A DNA stretch of 8,515 nt from an uncultured Burkholderiales bacterium (GCA_903856875.1 CAIODE010000211.1:1-8515), one strand, 5' to 3'. Shown: positions 1-6,639, counted from the first letter of the stretch. The notes: generated by a model not told the origin, from the sequence alone. Numbers and translations: made by a program.

Positions 1-254
1 CCATGGTCGTATTGGGCGGCTTAGGGCACTTGCCTGGGGTGGTCTTGGGCGCTGTTCTGTTGTCTGCATTGCCAGAAATTTTGCGCTATGTGGCTGGCCC
101 GTTGCAGTCTATGACCGATGGCCGCATTGATGCAGCCATTCTGCGTCAGTTGCTCATTGCCTTGGCCATGATCGTCATCATGTTGATGCGCCCCAGAGGT
201 TTGTGGCCATCCAATGAACACGGCAAAGCCTTGCAAGTGAAGGAAGGCGCTTGA
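1..254 (+). CDS. livM: Branched-chain amino acid ABC transporter permease, LivM C-terminus (partial)
   Basis: This is the last 84 or so codons of a gene that enters from the left edge; the reading frame is open from base 3 and its start lies outside the window. LivM is one of two inner-membrane permease subunits of the LIV-type (HAAT family) importer. The visible part has the family's Gly-rich segment (VVLGGLGHLPGVVLGAVLL), the LPEILRYV stretch, one final membrane helix (ILRQLLIALAMIVIMLM) and the closing RPRGLW motif typical of LivM C-termini. It ends one base before livG, so the two are surely cotranscribed. The real cargo (branched-chain amino acids, or amides/urea/aromatic acids as in many Burkholderiales paralogues) cannot be told without the upstream binding protein. 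Confidence 0.9.
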   Translation, partial: MVVLGGLGHLPGVVLGAVLLSALPEILRYVAGPLQSMTDGRIDAAILRQLLIALAMIVIMLMRPRGLWPSNEHGKALQVKEGA

Positions 255-255
255 G

Positions 256-1044
256 ATGAGCACGACCCTTCCAATGTCACCAACCGTTTTAAGAGTTGCA
301 GGCATCTCCAAACGCTTCGGAGGATTGCAAGCTTTGTCCGATGTTGGCATGACCATTGAGCGAGGGCAGGTCTACGGCCTCATTGGACCCAATGGCGCAG
401 GCAAGACCACCTTCTTCAATGTGATCACGGGTCTGTACACGCCAGACAGTGGCAGTTTTGAATTGGCAGGCAAGCCTTATCAGCCCACAGCGGTTCATGA
501 AGTGGCGCAGGCAGGCATTGCTCGGACTTTTCAAAATATTCGTTTGTTTGCAGAAATGACGGCCTTAGAAAACGTCATGGTGGGCCGGCATGTTCGCACC
601 TCATCTGGTTTGTTGGGGGCTATTTTTAGAACACCCAAATTCAAACAAGAGGAAGCTGAAATTGCGCAACGTGCGCATGAGTTGTTGGACTATGTCGGCA
701 TTGGTCAATATGCCGACTACCGCGCACGCACTTTGTCCTATGGCGATCAGCGCCGTTTAGAAATTGCCCGTGCTCTTGCCACCGACCCACAGCTCATTGC
801 GCTAGATGAACCCGCTGCAGGCATGAACGCCACAGAAAAAGTTCAGTTGCGCGAACTGATCGACCAGATTCGCAAAGACAACCGAACCATTTTGCTGATT
901 GAGCACGATGTGAAGCTGGTGATGGGCTTGTGCGATCGCGTCACAGTGCTCGACTACGGCAAACAAATTGCCGAAGGCACGCCAGCCGAAGTCCAAAAAA
1001 ATGAAAAAGTCATTGAGGCCTATTTGGGCACCGGAGGACATTGA
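256..1044 (+). CDS. livG: Branched-chain amino acid ABC transporter ATP-binding protein LivG
   Basis: One of the two cytoplasmic ATPases that energise the LIV-type importer; 262 residues, normal for LivG. ABC motifs appear in order: Walker A GPNGAGKTT (residues 44-52), Q-loop with Gln93 in ARTFQNIRLF, signature LSYGDQRRLEIAR (160-172; LivG proteins carry this variant of LSGGQ), Walker B LIALDEP (180-186), and switch His217 in LLIEHD. The RTFQNIRLF and VMVGRH segments are typical of LivG rather than LivF. The ATG is preceded by a good Shine-Dalgarno (AAGGAAGG around 239-246) lying inside the end of livM. It ends 1 bp before livF. All catalytic motifs are intact, so it should be functional. Confidence 0.96.
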   Translation: MSTTLPMSPTVLRVAGISKRFGGLQALSDVGMTIERGQVYGLIGPNGAGKTTFFNVITGLYTPDSGSFELAGKPYQPTAVHEVAQAGIARTFQNIRLFAEMTALENVMVGRHVRTSSGLLGAIFRTPKFKQEEAEIAQRAHELLDYVGIGQYADYRARTLSYGDQRRLEIARALATDPQLIALDEPAAGMNATEKVQLRELIDQIRKDNRTILLIEHDVKLVMGLCDRVTVLDYGKQIAEGTPAEVQKNEKVIEAYLGTGGH

Positions 1045-1045
1045 A

Positions 1046-1762
1046 ATGTCAGTCACATTGTTGAAAGTCAAAGGACTTCAAGTGGCCTACGGCGGCATTC
1101 AGGCTGTCAAGGGTATTGATTTTGAAGTGCACGAAGGTGAATTGGTGTCACTCATTGGGTCTAACGGCGCGGGCAAAACAAGCACCATGAAAGCCATCAC
1201 GGGCACCTTACCCATCCATGCGGGTGACATTGAGTATTTGGGCAAAAGCATTGTGGGCCAAGGCCCCTGGGATTTGGTCAAGCAGGGTTTGGCCATGGTG
1301 CCAGAAGGTCGAGGTGTGTTCACACGCATGACCATCATTGAAAACTTGCTCATGGGCGCGTACATTCGCAACGACACTGCAGCCATACAAGATGACATGG
1401 AAAAAGTGTTTCACACCTTTCCAAGATTGCGTGAACGCAAAGACCAGCTGGCCGGCACCATGTCTGGTGGCGAACAACAAATGTTGGCCATGGGCCGCGC
1501 CCTCATGAGCCGCCCTAAAGTGTTGCTGCTTGATGAGCCCTCAATGGGTCTGTCGCCCCTCATGGTGGACAAAGTTTTCGAAGTGGTGCGCGATGTGTTT
1601 GCCAAAGGCGTGACTGTTTTGTTGGTCGAACAAAACGCCAGCCGTGCTTTGGCCATTGCCAATCGGGGCTATGTGATGGAGTCGGGCTTGATTTCTATGA
1701 CAGGCCCTGGCCAAGACTTGTTGAGCGATCCCAAAGTGCGCGCGGCCTATTTGGGCGAATAA
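1046..1762 (+). CDS. livF: Branched-chain amino acid ABC transporter ATP-binding protein LivF
   Basis: Second ATPase of the LIV-type importer, expected to pair with LivG under the LivH/LivM permeases. The frame is open further upstream, to an ATG at 968, but the start is set at 1046: the extra 26 residues would lie inside livG, are basic and unlike the family, whereas 1046 has a strong GGAGGA (1033-1038) seven bases upstream and gives 238 residues, the usual length. Motifs: Walker A GSNGAGKTS (38-46), LivF-type Q-loop region MVPEGRGVF (84-92), signature MSGGEQQ (139-145), Walker B VLLLDEP (159-165), then LLVEQN (192-197), where the switch His is Gln as is usual in LivF. Last gene of the operon; its stop codon lies 6 bp from the stop of a convergent gene. 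Confidence 0.95.
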   Translation: MSVTLLKVKGLQVAYGGIQAVKGIDFEVHEGELVSLIGSNGAGKTSTMKAITGTLPIHAGDIEYLGKSIVGQGPWDLVKQGLAMVPEGRGVFTRMTIIENLLMGAYIRNDTAAIQDDMEKVFHTFPRLRERKDQLAGTMSGGEQQMLAMGRALMSRPKVLLLDEPSMGLSPLMVDKVFEVVRDVFAKGVTVLLVEQNASRALAIANRGYVMESGLISMTGPGQDLLSDPKVRAAYLGE

Positions 1763-1767
1763 ATAGG
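1746..1767. repeat. Inverted repeat spanning the livF stop at a convergent gene junction
   Basis: CCTATTT (1746-1752) pairs perfectly with AAATAGG (1761-1767), leaving an 8-base loop, or 6 if a G-T wobble closes it. The hairpin contains the livF stop codon and nearly abuts the stop of the convergent Bug gene. Neither strand has a U-run directly after the stem (on + the first T run is CTTTT, 10 or so bases later), so it is not a textbook intrinsic terminator. It could serve as a weak two-way terminator or 3'-end stabiliser, or be a by-product of the coding sequence. Confidence 0.35.
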
Positions 1768-1768
1768 G

Positions 1769-2767
1769 TCAGTCGACTTTTGCGCCGCTGGCTTTCACAA
1801 CTGGCTCATATTTCGTCAATTCGCGTTTCATGAATGCGGCAAATTGATCGGGTGTGCTGCTCACCGGCTCGATCATCATCATGCCAAAACGAGTTTTGGT
1901 TTCTGGTGCGGCTAGAGCCGCTGAGAAAGCCTGATTCAAGCGCGCCACCATGGCAGGCGGTGTATTGGCGGGTGCCACAAGGCCCCACCAAGTATCTACT
2001 TCAAATCCTTTGAGCGTTTCAGACATGGCGGGAAGATCCGGCAATGCGCTGGCGCGCTGTGCTGTTGTAACAGCCAATGCTTTGAGCTTGCCAGCCTTGA
2101 TGTTGGGTGCAGCTGTGGCCAAGTTGTCGAAGTTGAAATCGACTTGTCCAGAGAGCAACGCCAGCTGAGCCGGATTGCCGCCGTTGTACGGAATGTGCAC
2201 GGCATAAATGCCCGCATCGCGCTTGAACATTTCTGCAGCCAAATGGCCTGCGCTGCCGTTGCCGCCGGAGCCTATGTTGAGTTTGCCTGGATTGGCTTTG
2301 GCATAAGCGATCAAGTCGGCGACTGTGTTAATTTTCAAACGCTGCGCGGTTTCTGCATTCATGACCAAGACATTGGGTACGCGAACCATTTGGGTGATGG
2401 CTGTAAAGTCTGTGGCTGCGTTGAATGGCATCTTGTTGAAGAGCCAAGGGTTGATGGCATGGGTGGCCACAGCTGAAATGCCAATGGTGTAACCATCGGC
2501 GGGTGCTTTGGCCACGATGTCAACGCCCAAATTGCCACCTGCGCCAGGCTTGTTGTCGATGATGACAACACCCAGTGAATCTTTCACGCGCTCTGCCAAC
2601 GCGCGGGCAGTGACATCAATGGGGCCACCAGGTGCATAGGGCACGACCAAGCGAATGGGTTTTTCCAAAGCTTGCGCATGGGCAGTGTGGCTGCAGCTGA
2701 AGGCAAGCAGTGCAATGGCCACATGGAGCCATTTTCGCTTTGCCAATGAATGAATTGTTTGCATCAT
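1769..2767 (-). CDS. Bug-family (TctC-like) tripartite tricarboxylate transporter substrate-binding protein
   Basis: Predicted periplasmic solute receptor of the Bug/TctC family, which binds small carboxylates and similar compounds, sometimes with TctA/TctB membrane partners; 332 residues is normal. It opens with a Sec signal peptide: basic n-region (Lys10-Arg11-Lys12), hydrophobic core LHVAIALLAF, and probable cleavage after AHA at residue 31. Family hallmarks follow: IRLVVPYAPGGPIDVTAR (38-55), DNKPGAGGNLGVDIVAKAPADGYT (71-94), HIPYNGG (191-197) and GKLKALAVT (226-234). The start codon overlaps the stop of the upstream reductase by 4 bp (ATGA) and is preceded by AAGGA six bases away; a second ATG immediately follows. 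The coupling suggests the two are made together. No TctA or TctB gene is visible, so this is an orphan receptor here; ligand unknown. Confidence 0.92.
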   Translation of the reverse strand: MMQTIHSLAKRKWLHVAIALLAFSCSHTAHAQALEKPIRLVVPYAPGGPIDVTARALAERVKDSLGVVIIDNKPGAGGNLGVDIVAKAPADGYTIGISAVATHAINPWLFNKMPFNAATDFTAITQMVRVPNVLVMNAETAQRLKINTVADLIAYAKANPGKLNIGSGGNGSAGHLAAEMFKRDAGIYAVHIPYNGGNPAQLALLSGQVDFNFDNLATAAPNIKAGKLKALAVTTAQRASALPDLPAMSETLKGFEVDTWWGLVAPANTPPAMVARLNQAFSAALAAPETKTRFGMMMIEPVSSTPDQFAAFMKRELTKYEPVVKASGAKVD

Positions 2768-3810
2768 TTGGATTCCTTGGCCTTGTCGGCTTCAGTGGTG
2801 AATGAATCGGCAAAGAAGGCCTCTTCAGGCAATCCTGCTTGTCTTGCATAGTCTGCGCGGGCTGAGTCAACCACAATGGGTGCGCCGCAAGCATAGACTT
2901 GAAAGCCACTTAGGTTTGGATGATCCTGTAAAACAGCTTGGTGGACAAAACCTGTGCGCCCAGTCCATGCGTCTTCTGGCAATGCATCGGAAATAACTGG
3001 GACATATTTCAATTGAGGCATGGCTTTGACTTGCGCTTCTACCCAATCGCTCATGTACAAATCGGTTGGGCGGCGACCGCCCCAATACAAAGTGGCAGGC
3101 CGTGTGATGCCTTTGTGTTGCATGTGTTCAATCAAAGCTTTGATGGGCGCAAAGCCAGTGCCTGAAGCCAACAAAATCATGGGTGATTGAGATTCTTCGC
3201 GCAAGTAGAAGCTGCCATAAGGGCCCTCAATTCGCAAGATGTCTTTTTCTTTTAGGGTGCTGAACACCACGTCGGTGAACTTGCCGCCAGGCATGTGGCG
3301 AATATGCAGCTCCACTTTGGGAGCAGCAGGGTCGAGCGTATGCGGCGCATTGGCCATGCTGTAGCTCCGGCGTGCGCCATCGCGTAATAAAAACTCGACA
3401 TATTGGCCAGCATGAAATTGCATGACATCGGTCGCAGGCAGTTGCATCAAGACCGACATCACGTCGTGTGATTTCTTTTCTAAGCTCACTACGCGCACTG
3501 GCATTTTTTTAATCGGGAAACTGCCGGCATCTGTTACCTGGCGTGATTCCAACACCAAATCGCTTTGCGCGGTAGAGCAGCAGGTCAAGATCAGGCCTTG
3601 AGCTTCTTCTTCAGCGCTCAAAGCTTTGGCTTGGTGTTCACCATGCACAACCGTGCCAGAAATCTTCTTGCATTTGCAGGAACCACAGGCGCCGTCTTTG
3701 CAACCATAGGGCAGGCCAATGCCTTGCCTTATGCCAGCTGCAAGCAAAGTTTCGGTGCTATCTGCGTTAAAAGTACGGCCACTGGGCTCTACGGTAATTT
3801 GGAAGCTCAT
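2764..3810 (-). CDS. [2Fe-2S] ferredoxin / FAD / NAD(P)H oxidoreductase (CDP-6-deoxy-glucoseen reductase-like)
   Basis: Cytoplasmic electron-transfer reductase of 348 residues with two fused parts. The N-terminal plant-type ferredoxin domain (1-90) has cluster ligands Cys37, Cys42, Cys45 and Cys77 in the C-x4-C-x2-C pattern plus a distal Cys; extra Cys at 47 and 78 are probably not ligands. The C-terminal ferredoxin-NADP reductase-type part shows the FAD motif RSYS (148-151), GPYG (196-199), nucleotide-binding GTGFAP (217-222) and YACGAP (306-311). This layout is shared by AscD/RfbI (E3, CDP-6-deoxy-3,4-glucoseen reductase) and by reductase components of aromatic-ring oxygenases. No CDP-sugar gene or oxygenase lies nearby, so the sugar-pathway name often given to such proteins is not supported here. 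A weak SD (AGGA) sits about ten bases before the ATG. First gene of a two-gene unit with the Bug protein. Confidence 0.9.
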   Translation of the reverse strand: MSFQITVEPSGRTFNADSTETLLAAGIRQGIGLPYGCKDGACGSCKCKKISGTVVHGEHQAKALSAEEEAQGLILTCCSTAQSDLVLESRQVTDAGSFPIKKMPVRVVSLEKKSHDVMSVLMQLPATDVMQFHAGQYVEFLLRDGARRSYSMANAPHTLDPAAPKVELHIRHMPGGKFTDVVFSTLKEKDILRIEGPYGSFYLREESQSPMILLASGTGFAPIKALIEHMQHKGITRPATLYWGGRRPTDLYMSDWVEAQVKAMPQLKYVPVISDALPEDAWTGRTGFVHQAVLQDHPNLSGFQVYACGAPIVVDSARADYARQAGLPEEAFFADSFTTEADKAKESK

Positions 3811-3856
3811 GTTTTCGTTATCCTAGGGGGGTTCTTAAATTCCTTAACCCCTGATT
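3811..3856. promoter_or_regulatory. Short divergent intergenic region between the reductase and the SDR gene
   Basis: Only 46 bp lie between the ATG of the minus-strand reductase and the likely TTG start of the plus-strand SDR gene. It contains the reductase's SD (AGGA on the minus strand, near 3820-3823) and a CTAGGGGGG run, but I cannot point to convincing -35/-10 pairs in either direction. There is not enough room for two full non-overlapping promoters, so at least one must overlap a coding region or be fed from elsewhere. Called from position, not from motifs. Confidence 0.35.
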
Positions 3857-4807
3857 TTGCCTTCAAACCAAACCCCTTTAGGTGCTTTACCTGCTCGCTT
3901 TCGAAAAGAGCGTGTTTTGATCATCGGATGTGGTGATGTAGGTCAACGCGCAGCCAAACAGTTGGTGGGCAGAACTCGGGTTTTGGCATTGACCTCTAGC
4001 CCCGAAAAGGCATTGGGTTTGAGGGCTCAAGGCATCTTACCGGTCGTAGGCAATTTGGACGATTCCAAGTCTTTGCAGCGATTATCCGGTTGGGCGACGC
4101 GGGTACTGCATTTGGCCCCACCCCCCTCAGACCGTGTCGGCGCTTGGTCTACCGATTCACGAACTTTGAATTTGGTGCGTGCGCTCAAAAAAAGGGCTTT
4201 GCCCAGAGTGCTTGTGTATGGATCTACCAGCGGTGTCTATGGCGATTGCCAAGGGCAATGGGTGTCTGAATCTAGGCCGGTTAAGCCGCATACACCCAGA
4301 GCCATTCGGCGCGTCGATGCGGAAAATACCATTCGATTTTTGGGTAAAACGGGTGTTCGCAGCAGCATTCTGCGCATTCCAGGTATATACGCGCCCGATC
4401 GGCCCAATGGCACGCCGCGTGAAAGGCTTTTGAAGGGGACGCCCGTCCTCGTGAAAAAAGACGATGTTTATACCAATCACATTCATTCAGACGATTTGGC
4501 GCGGGCCTGTTTGGCTGCGCTGTGGCGAGGAAAGCCGCAGCGTGTGGTTCATGTGAGCGATGACAGCCAAATGAAGATGGGTGATTATTTCGATTTGGCA
4601 GCCGACTTGATGGGTCTGAAGCGCCCGCCGCGTGTACCCAGAAGCCAAGCTCAAGAAACTTTGCCCCTCATGCTCTTGAGCTTTATGAGTGAGTCTAGAC
4701 GGTTGAACAATGACCGGCTGAAAAAAGAGCTGAGAGTTCGCCTGCTATACCCCACCATTGCGCAAGGTTTGAAAAGCACAGCGGTTCAAATTGCTGAAGG
4801 CCATTAG
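3857..4807 (+). CDS. Atypical short-chain dehydrogenase / NAD-dependent epimerase-like protein (YeeZ-like), TTG start
   Basis: A Rossmann-fold protein of about 316 residues. After a short tail comes a strand ending in the dinucleotide-binding motif GCGDVG (24-29, GxGxxG). Then follow an HLAPPP segment (85-90), VLVYGSTSGVYGD (118-130) and VDAENTIRF (153-161), as in extended atypical SDRs such as YeeZ. A classical Tyr-x3-Lys is not apparent at the usual place, so catalysis cannot be assumed; reaction and substrate are unknown. The frame has an upstream stop at 3845-3847 and no ATG before the Rossmann motif. TTG at 3857 is the best start; CTG 3851 or ATT 3854 are alternatives and no clear SD is present. 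It is transcribed divergently from the reductase and converges, 34 bp apart, on a membrane-protein gene. Function is given at family level only. Confidence 0.85.
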   Translation: MPSNQTPLGALPARFRKERVLIIGCGDVGQRAAKQLVGRTRVLALTSSPEKALGLRAQGILPVVGNLDDSKSLQRLSGWATRVLHLAPPPSDRVGAWSTDSRTLNLVRALKKRALPRVLVYGSTSGVYGDCQGQWVSESRPVKPHTPRAIRRVDAENTIRFLGKTGVRSSILRIPGIYAPDRPNGTPRERLLKGTPVLVKKDDVYTNHIHSDDLARACLAALWRGKPQRVVHVSDDSQMKMGDYFDLAADLMGLKRPPRVPRSQAQETLPLMLLSFMSESRRLNNDRLKKELRVRLLYPTIAQGLKSTAVQIAEGH

Positions 4808-4827
4808 AAGTTATCTGTTGGTTTTTG

Positions 4828-4841
4828 GGCTGCTAAAAGCC
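4828..4841 (+). terminator. Possible weak terminator hairpin after the SDR gene
   Basis: In the 34-bp convergent gap, GGCT (4828-4831) pairs with AGCC (4838-4841) around a 6-base loop. A run of six T occurs at 4856-4861, about 15 bases beyond the stem and already inside the last codons of the convergent gene. The stem is short and the T run is not adjacent, so terminator activity is doubtful. Confidence 0.2.
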
Positions 4842-5372
4842 TTAAAACTTAATCCCTTTTTTCTCAAGATAATCGAGGATGGCCTTCATCAGATAGGCGC
4901 CGAGCAGTGCACCGTTGAGGTCGCCCAAAAACATCCAAAAAACCTGATGAACCTCAAATGCTTGTGATTCTCCAATGAGCACCCAGGTGACGTGGTGGAT
5001 CAATGAATTGCTCACACAGTAAATGAGGGTGAGGGTGGCCAAGTCTTTCAGCGACGTGAGATCCACTTGCCTGTTCAAATAAATTTTGAACCCAAGCGTT
5101 GCAATCAAAGGCCCAGCGCTGGAGCAGGCGATGTTCAAAAAAGCCACGCCTTGGGACTCATTGAACTGCATCATAAGCAACAGCCCGCCCAAGATGGTGG
5201 AAAGCGTGCCAAACAGCGGTCCTAAGACCAACAAATTGAACAGGCGCAAAAACGCCGGCATGTAAATCAGCGAGATATGGTCATTGATGGTGGCAAAGTC
5301 AAACAGCCATCCACTCAGGATGTGTGTTGCTGGAAACAACACAGCTAAGGCAAGAATCAAAAGAATGTGCAT
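4842..5372 (-). CDS. Small polytopic inner-membrane protein of unknown function
   Basis: A 176-residue, very hydrophobic protein that I do not recognise as a named gene. Five or six membrane segments can be drawn, roughly at residues 2-23, 35-52, 55-70, 78-98, 109-133 and 143-166. Conserved-looking features include YMPAFLRLFNLLVLGPLFGTL (38-58), a Gly pair at 62-63, SLIHHVTW (123-130) with two adjacent His in or near a helix, and FLGDLNGALLGAYL (148-161). It ends in a basic tail (KKGIK). The frame is open to an ATG at 5438, but those extra residues come from the tRNA-Leu gene, so the start is set at 5372. No strong SD precedes it. The PAFLRLFNLLVLG stretch faintly recalls membrane sensory domains such as MASE1, but no signalling domain is attached. 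It may be cotranscribed with the tRNA. Confidence 0.75.
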   Translation of the reverse strand: MHILLILALAVLFPATHILSGWLFDFATINDHISLIYMPAFLRLFNLLVLGPLFGTLSTILGGLLLMMQFNESQGVAFLNIACSSAGPLIATLGFKIYLNRQVDLTSLKDLATLTLIYCVSNSLIHHVTWVLIGESQAFEVHQVFWMFLGDLNGALLGAYLMKAILDYLEKKGIKF

Positions 5373-5408
5373 TTCGCAAATGAGTTTATTCGATTTGTTG
5401 CAAATCGA

Positions 5409-5493
5409 TGGTGCCCGAGGCCGGAATCGAACCGGCACGCCTTGCGGCGGGGGATTTTGAGTCCCCTGCGTCTACCAATTTCACCACCCGGGC
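5409..5493 (-). tRNA. tRNA-Leu (anticodon CAA), CCA end encoded
   Basis: A complete 85-nt class II tRNA on the minus strand. The acceptor stem GCCCGGG pairs with CTCGGGC (one G-T wobble), followed by discriminator A and a genomically encoded CCA (5409-5411). The D-arm contains AAATTGGTAGAC. The anticodon stem GGGGA/TCCCC encloses the loop CTCAAAA, so the anticodon is CAA (5457-5459), reading UUG. The long variable arm typical of tRNA-Leu is a CGCC-GCAA-GGCG hairpin (5438-5449), and the T-arm is GCCGG-TTCGATT-CCGGC. Every stem pairs, so it should be functional. It lies 36 bp upstream of the small membrane-protein gene on the same strand. Confidence 0.97.
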
Positions 5494-5510
5494 GGATTGC
5501 GAAGAGAGCG

Positions 5511-5548
5511 ATTATGACATATTTACTTCGGGTTTTGGAGGGGGTCAA
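5511..5548 (-). promoter_or_regulatory. Likely promoter of the tRNA-Leu gene
   Basis: On the minus strand, a good -10 candidate CATAAT (5511-5516) lies 17 bases before the tRNA 5' end and is followed by a C-rich CGCTCTC discriminator, which suits a stable-RNA promoter. The clear -35-like TTGACC (5543-5548) is 26 bases upstream, too far for that -10. It is 17 bases from a weaker -10, TAAATA (5520-5525). Which -10 is used cannot be settled by eye, but a promoter in this stretch is likely. Confidence 0.45.
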
Positions 5549-5620
5549 GGGATTTTTAAGTACACACCTGTGCGTGCAAACCTCAGAAAATAGGGCATCT
5601 TTCAATGATCAGGAAACGAG

Positions 5621-6583
5621 ATGAATTCCTTCCAGCGTGTTTTCATGACATCCATCGCATGTCTGTGTTTTTCAGCGACTGCTTTTGCGCAAGTGTGGCC
5701 ACAACGCGCCATCAAAGTCATTGCCCCCTATCCGCCTGGCGGCCCCAGTGACATCGTGATTCGCACCGTATCAGACAAAGTCCAAGCGGCATTGAAGCAA
5801 CCCGTCATCATTGAAAATATCACCGGTGCTGGTGGCAACATCGGCAGCGCCGTAGCAGCGAGAGCGCCTGCCGATGGGTACACATGGCTCATCACAACAG
5901 ACACCGTGATGACGGTGAACCCGCATGTTTACAAAAGCATGGGCTTTAAGCTGGATGATTTAAAACCGGTCAGCATGTTGACCTCATTCAGTCAAACCTT
6001 GGTTTGCAATCCAGCATTGGGTGTTAAAAATTTGAATGAGCTCATTGCCAAATCCAAAACCCAGTCCTTGAGTTATGCCTCCGGTGGTGCAGGTGTGCCT
6101 GGGCACTTATCGATGGAGTTGTTGCTCAACATGACGGGTATGCAAATGGTGCACATCCCTTACAAGGGCCCTGCACCCGCAGCGCAAGATGTGCTTGCCA
6201 ACCAAGTGCCGTGTGGTTTATTGGCTGGCCCAACTGTCTTGCCACATGTGCGCTCTGGCAAGCTGATCGCTTTGGCTGTGTCGGGTCAAGCCAGATCGCC
6301 CACTCTGCCTGAAACGCCCACCATCTCAGAGGCTGGTGTGAAGGGCTATGACGCAGACTTCAGCTTGGTCATGTGGGCGCCCAAACAAGTACCCGATGAG
6401 TTGGTTCAAAAATTCAGACAAGCCTTGTTGGATGGCTTGAAATTGCCAGAGACTGCTGAGCGTTTAAAGGCGACCGATCAACTTGTGATTGGAAGTACAT
6501 CTGAAGAAGCAGCAGCGCGCATTGCAAAGGATTATGCAAAGTGGGGCGCAGTGACCAAGAAAATTGGTTTGAGTCTTGAATGA
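5621..6583 (+). CDS. Bug-family (TctC-like) tripartite tricarboxylate transporter substrate-binding protein (second copy)
   Basis: Second predicted periplasmic solute receptor of this family in the window; 320 residues, full length. It has a signal peptide with hydrophobic core and likely cleavage after AFA (residue 23), giving a mature protein starting QVWPQR. Family hallmarks: IKVIAPYPPGGPSDIVIRT (31-49), ITGAGGNIGSAVAARAPADGYTW (67-89), MVHIPYKGPAPAAQDVL (176-192) and GKLIALAVSG (213-222). AGGAAACGAG directly before the ATG supplies the SD. It differs from the copy at 1769-2767 throughout, including the PYPPGGPSD versus PYAPGGPID pocket segment, so it probably binds another ligand and is not a recent duplicate. 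It stands alone between a divergent tRNA-Leu gene and an intergenic region, with no TctA/TctB partner. Ligand unknown. Confidence 0.93.
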   Translation: MNSFQRVFMTSIACLCFSATAFAQVWPQRAIKVIAPYPPGGPSDIVIRTVSDKVQAALKQPVIIENITGAGGNIGSAVAARAPADGYTWLITTDTVMTVNPHVYKSMGFKLDDLKPVSMLTSFSQTLVCNPALGVKNLNELIAKSKTQSLSYASGGAGVPGHLSMELLLNMTGMQMVHIPYKGPAPAAQDVLANQVPCGLLAGPTVLPHVRSGKLIALAVSGQARSPTLPETPTISEAGVKGYDADFSLVMWAPKQVPDELVQKFRQALLDGLKLPETAERLKATDQLVIGSTSEEAAARIAKDYAKWGAVTKKIGLSLE

Positions 6584-6592
6584 AATTGTCAT

Positions 6593-6639
6593 TGAGCCAA
6601 CCCATCGAAGCCTTAAATAGCAGGTCAAGACTTGGCTCA
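6593..6639. repeat. 8-bp inverted repeat after the second Bug gene
   Basis: TGAGCCAA (6593-6600) and TTGGCTCA (6632-6639) are exact reverse complements separated by 31 bases, starting 9 bases after the Bug stop codon. The loop is long and no T run follows on either strand at once, so it is not a standard terminator. It might be a 3'-end structure or a two-half-site operator; this is speculative. Confidence 0.3.

Noticed and set aside
968..1045. In-frame upstream extension of livF to ATG 968
   Set aside because: It lies wholly inside livG, encodes a basic stretch unlike LivF, and has no SD; the ATG at 1046 has a strong GGAGGA at proper spacing.
2144..2476. 110-codon open frame on the + strand inside the first Bug gene
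   Set aside because: It is antisense to a clearly supported Bug-family gene and its product shows no signal peptide, domain or motif.
4827..4861. Strong intrinsic terminator between the SDR and membrane-protein genes
   Set aside because: The stem is only four pairs (five with a wobble) and the T run is about 15 bases away; kept only as a low-confidence feature.
5373..5438. N-terminal extension of the membrane protein to ATG 5438
   Set aside because: The extra residues (MPVRFRPRAPS...) are translated from the tRNA-Leu gene, a familiar artefact.
5357..5624. Three small open frames over the tRNA region, both strands
   Set aside because: They are chance translations of the tRNA-Leu gene and its flanks, including the usual tRNA-derived peptide PRPESNRHA; no SD or family resemblance.
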